Assembly (NCBI GenBank): GCA_016928755.1
Contig: JAFGKB010000243.1
Location: forward strand, 1-5,343
DNA: 5,343 bases
Reading direction: 5' to 3'
Source: Anaerolineae bacterium
GTDB lineage: Bacteria; Chloroflexota; Anaerolineae; B4-G1; SLSP01
Numbering within the stretch: position 1 is the stretch's first letter; each line of letters opens with the position of its first letter. This document shows positions 1-5,169 of the stretch, piece after piece. Below the pieces are notes generated by a model, which saw nothing but the letters and a program-made list of their open reading frames with translations, was not told the DNA's origin and made no database searches. The translations under genes and the position numbers were made by a program.

Positions 1-788
1 AAGATCTGATGGGCTAAATCCCCTATCTTCTCCCATTGACCTGGCGCACCACGCCAACGATAGACCCCGGCAGTATGCGCCGTAGACCCCGGCCCAGAAA
101 GTCCATAGAGAGTGCCCCAATCATCAACCGCGAACATCTGCCCGGGACCGCCAACGCGCGTCCAATCAAAAGGTGTGCCGTTGTATTTGTAGATATCCCC
201 CTTGTCAGGGTCTACAGCATACAGGGCTTCACCACCGGCGTAGATATTCCGGGCATGCCGCCCTATCTGTTGCCATTCCCCCGGCACGCCTAGCCACCGG
301 TAAACACCGCGTTGGGCTTCCGGCTCATCAGCCGGCGCGAGACCATAAAGCGTGTGTGCACCAACAGCAAAAGCATCCCCACGGCTGCCGATCCGCGTCC
401 AGGCAAATGGAGCGCCAGCATAAGCGTAAATATCACCGTTCTTAGGGTCGGTGGCGAATAGCCCGGCACCACCACCAAAGATAGTCCCGGTAAAGTCTCT
501 GATCTGTACCCAGGAAGGTTCAAAACTCTCTAGCGACGTGTTATGGCGCGGTTGCAAGAGCCAGACGCCGCTGCCATCTGGGGCCAAGCCCACCAGTCGC
601 TCCCCGGTCTCGTCAATCTGCGCGAGCACAAATCCCTTACCCGGCCCACCAACTCGCACACAGCCAGAACCACGACAAGCATAAATATCACCGGTAGGTG
701 ATAGATTGGTTCCCTTGGTGAGGTAGAATACATCCGCTTTACCGACCAATACGACTCCCACCGGTCCCCATACACGTTTCCAGGTCAT
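1..788 (-). CDS. Tectonin-like beta-propeller repeat protein, 5' part (runs off left edge)
   Basis: Reading the minus strand from ATG at 788-786 gives 262 complete codons with no stop, so the gene continues beyond base 1 and its C-terminus is missing. The start is fixed by a strong GGAGGTGA site ending 5 bases upstream. The protein is rich in Gly, Trp and Tyr and built of roughly 40-residue units. Each unit pairs a W-x-R-(I/V)-G-G...F-A-V...L-Y-G-L segment with a G-(D/V)-(I/V)-Y-x-(Y/W)-x-G-x-P segment. Residues 103-181 and 182-261 form two clear 79-80 residue tandem units, and residues 1-102 hold more divergent copies. This pattern resembles tectonin/tachylectin-type beta-propeller blades, which in characterised members bind glycans or lipopolysaccharide. 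The binding partner here is unknown. There is no signal peptide or membrane segment at the N-terminus, which enters the first blade at once, so it is probably cytoplasmic. It is transcribed divergently from the kinase gene. The repeat architecture is secure; the exact family name is inference. Confidence 0.85.
   Translation of the reverse strand, partial: MTWKRVWGPVGVVLVGKADVFYLTKGTNLSPTGDIYACRGSGCVRVGGPGKGFVLAQIDETGERLVGLAPDGSGVWLLQPRHNTSLESFEPSWVQIRDFTGTIFGGGAGLFATDPKNGDIYAYAGAPFAWTRIGSRGDAFAVGAHTLYGLAPADEPEAQRGVYRWLGVPGEWQQIGRHARNIYAGGEALYAVDPDKGDIYKYNGTPFDWTRVGGPGQMFAVDDWGTLYGLSGPGSTAHTAGVYRWRGAPGQWEKIGDLAHQI
6..482 (-). repeat. Two tandem 79-80 codon units inside the propeller gene
   Basis: Unit A is bases 246-482 (residues 103-181) and unit B is bases 6-245 (residues 182-261). 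Aligned by hand with one gap, about 40 of 80 residues are identical. Shared blocks include GDIY, the PF-x-WTR stretch, FAV, TLYGL, GVYRW and PG-x-W. Each unit holds two W-containing sub-units of about 40 residues, as expected for two propeller blades. The next residue after unit B is again Ile, as at the start of both units, so a further unit probably begins beyond the window edge. This is a protein-coding repeat, not a mobile or intergenic one. Confidence 0.85.
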
Positions 789-793
789 AGTTG

Positions 794-803
794 TCACCTC
801 CTC
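794..803 (-). promoter_or_regulatory. Strong ribosome binding site deciding the propeller start
   Basis: On the minus strand the sequence GAGGAGGTGA lies 5 bases upstream of ATG 788-786. From the GGAGG core to the ATG the gap is 8 bases. It matches the anti-Shine-Dalgarno complement over 8 or more bases and supports the chosen start against alternatives inside the first blade. Confidence 0.85.
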
Positions 804-880
804 TATACACACCTTTAAAATTGTGCGCCTGTTCTAATCACGGGCCAATACCCTCAGCAAAGTAATGGTAACCTATTTTT

Positions 881-909
881 ATCATATCAGACAGTTGCGA
901 CAAATACAA
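881..909 (-). promoter_or_regulatory. Sigma-70-type promoter for the propeller gene
   Basis: Read on the minus strand, TTGTAT (909-904) and TATGAT (886-881) are separated by exactly 17 bases. They match the -35 and -10 consensus at 4/6 and 5/6 positions. Transcription would start near 874, leaving a leader of about 85 bases before the ATG. This is a sequence match only. Confidence 0.65.
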
Positions 910-929
910 TATTTAAAGATAGGGCCTAG

Positions 930-970
930 ATGGGAGCCAAATGGGGGCCAAATGGGGGCCAAATGGGGCC
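930..970. repeat. Array of 11-bp direct repeats (candidate regulator binding sites)
   Basis: The plus strand reads ATGGGAGCCAA (930-940), ATGGGGGCCAA (941-951), ATGGGGGCCAA (952-962) and a truncated ATGGGGCC (963-970). The units abut with a fixed 11-bp period, about one DNA turn, so each copy presents the same face. The array starts 20 bp upstream of the -35 box of the minus-strand promoter, at about -56 to -96 from its predicted start. PhoB/OmpR-class regulators are known to bind 11-bp direct repeats. Because the regulator at 2847-3674 has that DNA-binding domain, it is the obvious candidate ligand, but this is inference. Confidence 0.75.
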
Positions 971-1004
971 GGTTTTAAGTCGCTGGGGAAACCGCCCCGG
1001 CGAC
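970..1004. repeat. Strong GC-rich inverted repeat with a second overlapping inverted repeat
   Basis: Bases 979-988 (GTCGCTGGGG) pair with 995-1004 (CCCCGGCGAC) as a 10-bp stem with one G-T wobble, closing a 6-base loop at 989-994. That loop (AAACCG) is the exact complement of CGGTTT at 970-975, giving a second, mutually exclusive or pseudoknot-like pairing. No T-run follows on either strand, so it is not a standard intrinsic terminator. It lies upstream of both predicted transcription starts, so it may act as DNA (an operator or cruciform) rather than RNA. Its role is unknown. Confidence 0.6.
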
Positions 1005-1048
1005 ACACGCTGCGAAAATCTGACAGACATCCAGAGGTTCAGTTAGGA

Positions 1049-1077
1049 TTTCCAATTTTAACAAAATCAGCTATACT
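1049..1077 (+). promoter_or_regulatory. Candidate promoter of the two-component operon
   Basis: TTTCCA (1049-1054) and TATACT (1072-1077) are 17 bases apart, matching the -35 box at 4/6 and the -10 box at 5/6. The start would be near 1084, with a leader of about 94 bases to the ATG at 1178. The surrounding AT-rich stretch offers an alternative -10 (TATATT, 1083-1088), but that one lacks a well-placed -35. Confidence 0.5.
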
Positions 1078-1177
1078 CTATTTATATTAAAATCTGCCTG
1101 GAAAGTTTAGCTGTTGCCAGGAAGGCAAAGGGCCTAATAAATAAACGTTAAAAAGAATCGCTTTTTTTAGGAGAGCT

Positions 1178-2803
1178 ATGACTAATCCACGTGTGCTAGT
1201 GGTTGATGACGACCCCGATATGATTCGCCTAGTGCGTGAAGTTTTGATGCTTATCCCCTGTGAGGCATTAGTAGCGACTGAGGTAAACGAAGCTCTGGAA
1301 ACTCTCCGTAGAGAAACACAGACCGGACAAGGGATAGATGCCGTCTTGCTAGATGTCAGGATACCGGAGGGCGAAGAAGGATTCCGCATCCTGGAAACTA
1401 TGAAGGCCAACGCCGTATTGCAGAATATCCCGGTCATCATGGTCACCGGCGTGGGCGACATCAAAGCAAAAGCTCGCGGGTTGCGCATTGGAGCGGATGA
1501 CTACGTAACCAAACCCTTTGACCCGGTGGAGTTACGCGCCCGCATTGGCGTGGTCTTACGCATACGGCGCACCGAGCAGATGCTCCGCCGCCGCAATGAC
1601 GAACTGGCCGCCCTGAATGAAATTAACCGCATGGTTTCCTCTAGCCTGGACCTGGACCGGGTGCTAAATTCCGCCCTAGAGGGATTAGAGAATCTCATGG
1701 AACATGCCCAGGCATTAGCCATCGTTATCAATGAAGAAGACACCTCAAGCTGGAGTGTGAACACGGCCCGGGTCCCCAAGGGGATATGGTTAGAGGGGCG
1801 GGTCATTCCACAAGATGACCCGGCTTTGCAAATCACGTTGGATGAGGAAAGATCAAGTTTACAGACGGCTGTTGTCGATGGTTTCTGGGTAGATGCGTTG
1901 AAAACATTCCCGTTAGATATTCTCAGTATTCCATTGAGTACTCGGGATGGGATATTGGGGATGTTGATGGTTTTCGGCGATCCGGAGACACTCTCAGAGC
2001 AAAACTTCCCCTTATTAGAACATGTGGGATCTTCAGTTGCAGTGGCGGTGGAAAATGCACGCTTATTCCAGGAGATAGAGTCTTTCGCTGAGGAATTAGA
2101 ACGCTCCCAAACACAACTTATCCAGGCCGAAAAAATGGCCGCCGTCGGTCGTCTGGCAGCCTCCTTAGCCCACGAGATTAATAATCCTCTCCAAGCCATC
2201 CAAAACAGCCTCCATCTTGCCTTGCACACCAAACTTGAGGATGAACGCCGGCGCAGCTTTTTGGAGATGGCCCAACAAGAGGTGGCCCGCCTGGTACAGA
2301 TTGTACGGCGGATGCTAGACTTCTACCGACCTTCGTCGGTGATGAAAGAGCTTAACCTCAATGAGTCTCTGGAAAATGCGTTAGCTATCGCCGGGAAACG
2401 GCTCCAACAATCCCATATTGAGGTTGTCGCCCGGACAACCCCGGAATTGCCAGCCGTTAAAGGTTCTGCCAACCAACTAATCCAGGTGTTTTTAAACATT
2501 ATCATCAATGCCATTGAGGCCATGCCAGATGGGGGGACATTATGGGTGGGCACAGCCTACCATTCTGACCGCGACCAAATCGTGGCCGCCATTCGTGATA
2601 GCGGGCCGGGAATCGCACCAGAGGTACGCGAACATCTATTTGAACCCTTCCACACCACGAAGACAACGGGAACAGGGCTAGGGCTAACCATTAGCTATGG
2701 CATTATTGAACGGCATCAGGGCATTATCGAGATCGAAAGCCCTCCGGGTAGCGGCACGACTTTTATTGTCCGGCTACCACGTTACCATAAAAGTGAAAAC
2801 TAA
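1178..2803 (+). CDS. Soluble hybrid sensor: REC-GAF-HisKA-HATPase_c histidine kinase
   Basis: This is a 541-residue cytoplasmic sensor kinase. The N-terminal receiver domain (about 5-128) has the acidic trio start VVDDD, phospho-acceptor Asp59, switch Thr90 and Lys112. A divergent GAF-type sensor domain (about 150-297) ends in the typical A-V-A-V-E-N-A-R-L-F helix, leading into a signalling helix (about 297-325). The dimerisation/phosphotransfer domain has His332 in the motif AHEINNPLQ. The ATPase domain has an N-box (Asn440 to Asn444), G1 DSGPGI (474-479), F-box FEPF (488-491) and G2 GTGLGL (498-503), so all catalytic motifs are intact. No membrane segment is present. It should autophosphorylate His332 and pass phosphate to the regulator gene 43 bp downstream. 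The N-terminal receiver implies input from another kinase or feedback from its own. AGGAG at 1169-1173, 4 bases before the ATG, supports the start. The ligand of the GAF domain cannot be read from sequence. Confidence 0.95.
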   Translation: MTNPRVLVVDDDPDMIRLVREVLMLIPCEALVATEVNEALETLRRETQTGQGIDAVLLDVRIPEGEEGFRILETMKANAVLQNIPVIMVTGVGDIKAKARGLRIGADDYVTKPFDPVELRARIGVVLRIRRTEQMLRRRNDELAALNEINRMVSSSLDLDRVLNSALEGLENLMEHAQALAIVINEEDTSSWSVNTARVPKGIWLEGRVIPQDDPALQITLDEERSSLQTAVVDGFWVDALKTFPLDILSIPLSTRDGILGMLMVFGDPETLSEQNFPLLEHVGSSVAVAVENARLFQEIESFAEELERSQTQLIQAEKMAAVGRLAASLAHEINNPLQAIQNSLHLALHTKLEDERRRSFLEMAQQEVARLVQIVRRMLDFYRPSSVMKELNLNESLENALAIAGKRLQQSHIEVVARTTPELPAVKGSANQLIQVFLNIIINAIEAMPDGGTLWVGTAYHSDRDQIVAAIRDSGPGIAPEVREHLFEPFHTTKTTGTGLGLTISYGIIERHQGIIEIESPPGSGTTFIVRLPRYHKSEN

Positions 2804-2846
2804 AGAACTTGGCGCAGTTATTGTATTCTTTTAAGGAGACTGACTA

Positions 2847-3674
2847 ATGGCAGAAACTCGAATCTTAGTCGTTGATGACGAAGCAGCAGAACGGGTTACA
2901 CTAGGAGAAGTACTAAGATTAGAAGGGTACCACGTTACTCTAGCGGCTTCTGGCGAAGAGGCCCTTTCCATATCCAAAAATGAACGGCCCTTTGATGTCG
3001 CGATCCTGGACCTACGGCTACCGGGTATGGATGGAATTCAAGTCCTAGCCGGCATCCGCCAACATTCCCCAGATACAATCGTAATCCTGATTACCGGTTA
3101 TGGGACGCTGGAAACAGCTATCCAAGCCTTGCGCAAAGGGGCTTATGACTTCTTGCTAAAACCCTGCCCCGTGGATGAGGTCTTGGCAGCAGTACGGCGC
3201 GCACTCTCAGATATCAAGCAGGAACGGCATCGCCGGTCCTTAGTCTCACAACTCCAACAGACCTTAAAAGAACTAGTCGCAACTTCGGATGGCCTAGAGG
3301 AAATCCCGGAACACGTACCGGTACCCCAGGAGGAAGGGCTAAGTGTCGGCGACGTAACCATCGACCAGGCCAAGCATCTGGTCACACACAAAGGCAAGCC
3401 GGTAGAACTTACCCCGACCGAGTTCCGGCTGTTGGAATGCTTGATGCAACGAGAAGACGAAGTCTGCACCCCTCAAGAGTTGGTCCGGTGTGCCCAAGGA
3501 TATGAAACCGATGCCTGGGGCGCGCGGTCCATCATCCGGGTCCACATTCGACGCTTGCGACGTAAGCTAGAACCAGAACCGGAAAACCCCGAATACATTT
3601 TAAATGTCCGGGGGGTGGGTTATTTATTTGCCTCCAATCCTGAACGAGCACAAGAGCAGAAGAAAAGTCGTTGA
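2847..3674 (+). CDS. Response regulator: NtrC-like receiver plus OmpR/PhoB-type winged helix
   Basis: This is a 275-residue transcription factor, longer than the usual 220-240 of the OmpR/PhoB class. The receiver (about 4-120) has Asp10/Asp11, phospho-acceptor Asp55, Thr83 and Lys105. Its alpha4-beta5 stretch (TGYGTLETAIQALRKGAYDF, then LLKP) resembles NtrC/FixJ receivers more than OmpR ones. A polar, probably helical linker (about 120-163) follows. The C-terminal winged-helix DNA-binding domain (about 165-262) has the hallmarks L-T-P-T-E-F-R-L-L, a recognition helix rich in Arg (about 226-241, with V-H-I-R-R-L-R-R-K-L) and the wing hairpin V-R-G-V-G-Y. A basic tail (E-Q-K-K-S-R) ends the protein. 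AAGGAG at 2833-2838, 8 bases before the ATG, supports the start. It lies 43 bp after the kinase gene on the same strand with no terminator between, so the two form an operon and a likely cognate pair. Confidence 0.95.
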   Translation: MAETRILVVDDEAAERVTLGEVLRLEGYHVTLAASGEEALSISKNERPFDVAILDLRLPGMDGIQVLAGIRQHSPDTIVILITGYGTLETAIQALRKGAYDFLLKPCPVDEVLAAVRRALSDIKQERHRRSLVSQLQQTLKELVATSDGLEEIPEHVPVPQEEGLSVGDVTIDQAKHLVTHKGKPVELTPTEFRLLECLMQREDEVCTPQELVRCAQGYETDAWGARSIIRVHIRRLRRKLEPEPENPEYILNVRGVGYLFASNPERAQEQKKSR

Positions 3675-3716
3675 CCCGCAGAGAAATCTACTTTGCGAAT
3701 CCAGACCCGTTTATCT

Positions 3717-3756
3717 TAACTCAATTTAAACTTGTCTATAATTTTAAATTGAGTTA
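3717..3756. promoter_or_regulatory. 14-bp perfect inverted repeat overlapping a promoter (candidate operator)
   Basis: Left arm TAACTCAATTTAAA (3717-3730) and right arm TTTAAATTGAGTTA (3743-3756) are exact reverse complements separated by 12 bases. The -35 box (3732-3737) lies in the spacer, and the right arm runs into the first two bases of the -10 box (3755-3760). A dimeric protein bound here would block polymerase, so repression is the natural reading. With only 2 G/C pairs per arm and no T-run it does not look like a terminator. The arm centres are 26 bp apart. Confidence 0.75.
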
Positions 3757-3760
3757 TAAT
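3732..3760 (+). promoter_or_regulatory. Near-consensus promoter of the small gene
   Basis: TTGTCT (3732-3737, 4/6 match) and a perfect TATAAT (3755-3760) are spaced by 17 bases. The start would be near 3767, giving a leader of about 34 bases to the ATG at 3801. This is the best promoter match in the window and supports independent expression of the 59-codon gene. Confidence 0.75.
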
Positions 3761-3800
3761 AGGGATAGAGGGTATCAAGAAAGGTAAAGGTGAAAGACTG

Positions 3801-3980
3801 ATGGTAGAAATAGGAAAAGATAACACCGCAGTGAAAATGCAGAAACTACGCCGGGCCATTGATCGTGTTCGCAATGTGAGATCCGGCAGTGAGGATCTAC
3901 CTATCCGTAAACAATCCCTGCTAAGCCGTATCGCAGAACGCTTAGGCATACGCAGCGGTCAACAGGAATCAGAAAGCTAG
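3801..3980 (+). CDS. Small basic hypothetical protein (59 aa)
   Basis: ATG at 3801 to TAG at 3978-3980 encodes 59 residues. Support for a real gene is contextual. A consensus promoter lies 41 bp upstream, AAAGGTGA (3786-3793) sits 7 bases before the ATG, and a strong terminator begins 30 bp after the stop. The product is hydrophilic with 13 Lys/Arg and 8 Asp/Glu, about +5 net. It has two probable helices: residues 9-27 (A-V-K-M-Q-K-L-R-R-A-I-D-R-V-R) and residues 34-50 (I-R-K-Q-S-L-L-S-R-I-A-E-R-L-G-I), followed by a polar tail. There is no signal peptide, membrane segment or metal-binding Cys. I do not recognise the family. The charge and two-helix layout would suit a nucleic-acid-binding or adaptor protein, but that is a guess. 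It may also be reached by read-through from the regulator gene, since no terminator is seen between 3675 and 3730. Confidence 0.7.
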   Translation: MVEIGKDNTAVKMQKLRRAIDRVRNVRSGSEDLPIRKQSLLSRIAERLGIRSGQQESES

Positions 3981-4009
3981 TTAAGTGTTAAGCATAAAAC
4001 AAAAAAAGA

Positions 4010-4044
4010 AGGCGCGGGTTTGAAATCCGCGCCTCTTTCTTTTT
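4010..4044. terminator. Bidirectional Rho-independent terminator
   Basis: GGCGCGG (4011-4017) pairs with CCGCGCC (4027-4033). The stem extends inward by a G-T wobble and two A-T pairs to a 3-base loop and outward by A4010-T4034. An A-rich tract (4000-4010) precedes it and a T-rich tract (4034-4044) follows, so on either strand the hairpin is followed by a U-rich run. It ends the small-gene transcript on plus and can also end the secreted-protein transcript (stop at 4162-4164) on minus. Confidence 0.9.
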
Positions 4045-4086
4045 AGCTACTAAGAAAGTCTCGACTGCAAATGGCCCAACAAACCC

Positions 4087-4114
4087 GTCACTCTGAGCTT
4101 GTCGAAGGGTCTCA
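4087..4114. repeat. Short REP-like dispersed repeat (probable)
   Basis: The stretch contains CTGAGCTTGTCGAAGGGT (4093-4110). I recall this type of sequence, in forms such as CCTTCGACAAGCTCAGGG on the other strand, as a frequent dispersed intergenic motif in many environmental bacterial genomes. It can fold as TGAG-CTT, loop GTCG, AAG, a 3-base bulge, then CTCA. It lies between convergent genes, a usual place for such elements. Only one copy is in the window, so its repetitive nature rests on memory and is not shown here. Confidence 0.5.
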
Positions 4115-4161
4115 ACTTTCTTTTTGAACTAAACCCTGTCTCTTATGGTTGTTACTCAGGC

Positions 4162-5169
4162 CTAACGCCACAACAAGAAGACGTTTTCAGCCGTATAAGT
4201 TAAGTTTCCATAAGTGACTTTAGCTTCAACAATGACCCGCGAACCGGTTTGCCCACCGCGAACCGGGACCTCGGCCTGTACAAAACCCCGCTCATTGGTG
4301 ATCAGTCTTTCGGATTCTCCATCACTCCCTGGATAAATGATTTGGTAAGGAGCGACATCGCCAATAAAAGTGAGCGTTACCTGTGCCCCCTCAAGGGGCT
4401 GACCGCTATCATCGGTTACCAAGATAGATACAATCTGATCTTTATTGCCTCCCATAACCGAGTAACGTAATGAGACCACCGCCTGGATACTATTAATGTT
4501 CATTGTCGGCGTTAACAGACCATTCGTACCGGCGTTCAAAGCTCTTAACGCTTCTGGTGGCACGCGCTCTTTATAGGCCGTAATATAAATTTCCCCTAAG
4601 TTACCGACTTTTACCGGCATAACGCTATCTTCTGGATCCCAGATCAGCTTTAAGCGCTGGAAATACTGTACAATCACAGTATTATTTTCAAAATACATTT
4701 CCGTAATGGGATACCCAAAGATATCAATTCCCCCATGTTGAAGGAAAAAATCGAGAAAAGAATAGGCCACCGTGTGACCGGTTTCGGGGAAATAGACTCG
4801 TCTGCGGGACTGAATGGACGGGACCGCAATAGCGGGTTGGCGGTACTTTAACTCATCGCCGAGTAATCCCAGTTGGATCTTATACGGCTCTGGGTTTTCA
4901 GGGTGATATTCAAGACGCCCTTTTTGGAAATACTGTACCCATAACCCATTCTCAATGAATTCTTGGGTTATCGGATACCCGAAGATTTCTAAGCCGCCGT
5001 TTTTATCGAAGTACTCTATAAACCGGGCACTTAGTGTATGTTGTGTTTCGGGGTAGTAACGATCTGAACCTGTCCCTTGCGCCGCAATATCCCCAAAGGA
5101 AAACCACCCTGTCATAAAGACAAGGAGCGTTAATATACATATTTTTCTTAAGTATTGCTTCGCTTTCAT
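4162..5169 (-). CDS. Secreted protein with two FGYPIT repeats and C-terminal Ig-like domain
   Basis: This is a 335-residue exported protein. Residues 1-31 form a signal peptide: basic MKAKQYLRK, a hydrophobic core to about residue 26, and probable cleavage near AAQ (29-31). There is no lipobox, so it is not an evident lipoprotein. Two homologous repeats follow at about 38-105 and 125-194. Each reads Y-(Y/F)-P-E-T-x-H-T, an amphipathic helix, G-G-(L/I)-x-I-FGYPIT, VQYFQ, and a (L/N)-L-G-(D/E) end. These resemble repeats common in Chloroflexota cell-surface or secreted proteins and recall LGFP-type repeats, possibly wall or glycan binding. After a linker, residues about 228-335 look like an Ig-like/invasin-type beta-sandwich (D-x-S-G-Q-P-L-x-G-A-Q-V-T-L-T-F, then T-N-E-R-G-F-V-Q-A-E-V). 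No catalytic motif is visible. The ATG at 5169 places the signal peptide correctly, but its ribosome site is weak (AGGCGA, about 8 bases upstream) and I see no convincing promoter. It is convergent with the small gene. Confidence 0.9.
   Translation of the reverse strand: MKAKQYLRKICILTLLVFMTGWFSFGDIAAQGTGSDRYYPETQHTLSARFIEYFDKNGGLEIFGYPITQEFIENGLWVQYFQKGRLEYHPENPEPYKIQLGLLGDELKYRQPAIAVPSIQSRRRVYFPETGHTVAYSFLDFFLQHGGIDIFGYPITEMYFENNTVIVQYFQRLKLIWDPEDSVMPVKVGNLGEIYITAYKERVPPEALRALNAGTNGLLTPTMNINSIQAVVSLRYSVMGGNKDQIVSILVTDDSGQPLEGAQVTLTFIGDVAPYQIIYPGSDGESERLITNERGFVQAEVPVRGGQTGSRVIVEAKVTYGNLTYTAENVFLLWR

Larger units (their letters stand above)
789..1177. other. 389-bp divergent intergenic control region
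   Basis: This gene-free stretch separates the propeller gene (minus) from the kinase gene (plus). I find no coding frame in it with start, ribosome site and protein-like composition. It contains, left to right, the ribosome site and leader of the propeller gene, a minus-strand promoter, an array of 11-bp direct repeats, a GC-rich inverted repeat, a plus-strand promoter and a leader of about 94 bases for the kinase gene. Just before the kinase ribosome site, 1150-1168 is a weak A-tract/T-tract hairpin (AAAAAG / CTTTTT) of uncertain meaning. Confidence 0.8.

Noticed and set aside
36..684. Open frames on the plus strand (36-293, 173-445, 451-684) and on minus frames at 290-523 and 530-775
   Set aside because: They overlap the propeller coding frame, lack ribosome sites, and have low-complexity, Pro/Arg-rich products with no repeat structure. 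The long minus-strand frame from 788 explains the region.
867..873. Short palindrome GGTAACC near the predicted start of the propeller transcript
   Set aside because: Too short to support an operator call on its own.
1095..1127. Weak inverted repeats (TGCCT / AGGCA and CCTGG / CCAGG) in the kinase leader
   Set aside because: The 5-bp stems with long loops are not stable enough to propose a riboswitch or attenuator, and no T-run follows directly.
1087..2553. Minus-strand open frames (1087-1488, 1501-2232, 1923-2114, 2323-2553) opposite the kinase gene
   Set aside because: Ser/Arg-rich shadow products of a GC-biased coding frame. The plus strand has every kinase motif in order.
3143..3545. 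Minus-strand frames at 3143-3469 and 3339-3545 opposite the regulator gene
   Set aside because: Shadows of the winged-helix regulator; no ribosome site and no recognisable domain.
3716..3949. 77-codon minus-strand frame opposite the 59-codon gene
   Set aside because: Promoter, ribosome site and terminator all favour the plus-strand frame. This frame has no ribosome site and runs through the palindrome.
4249..4470. 73-codon plus-strand frame inside the secreted-protein gene
   Set aside because: Antisense to the Ig-like domain, no ribosome site, no domain signature.
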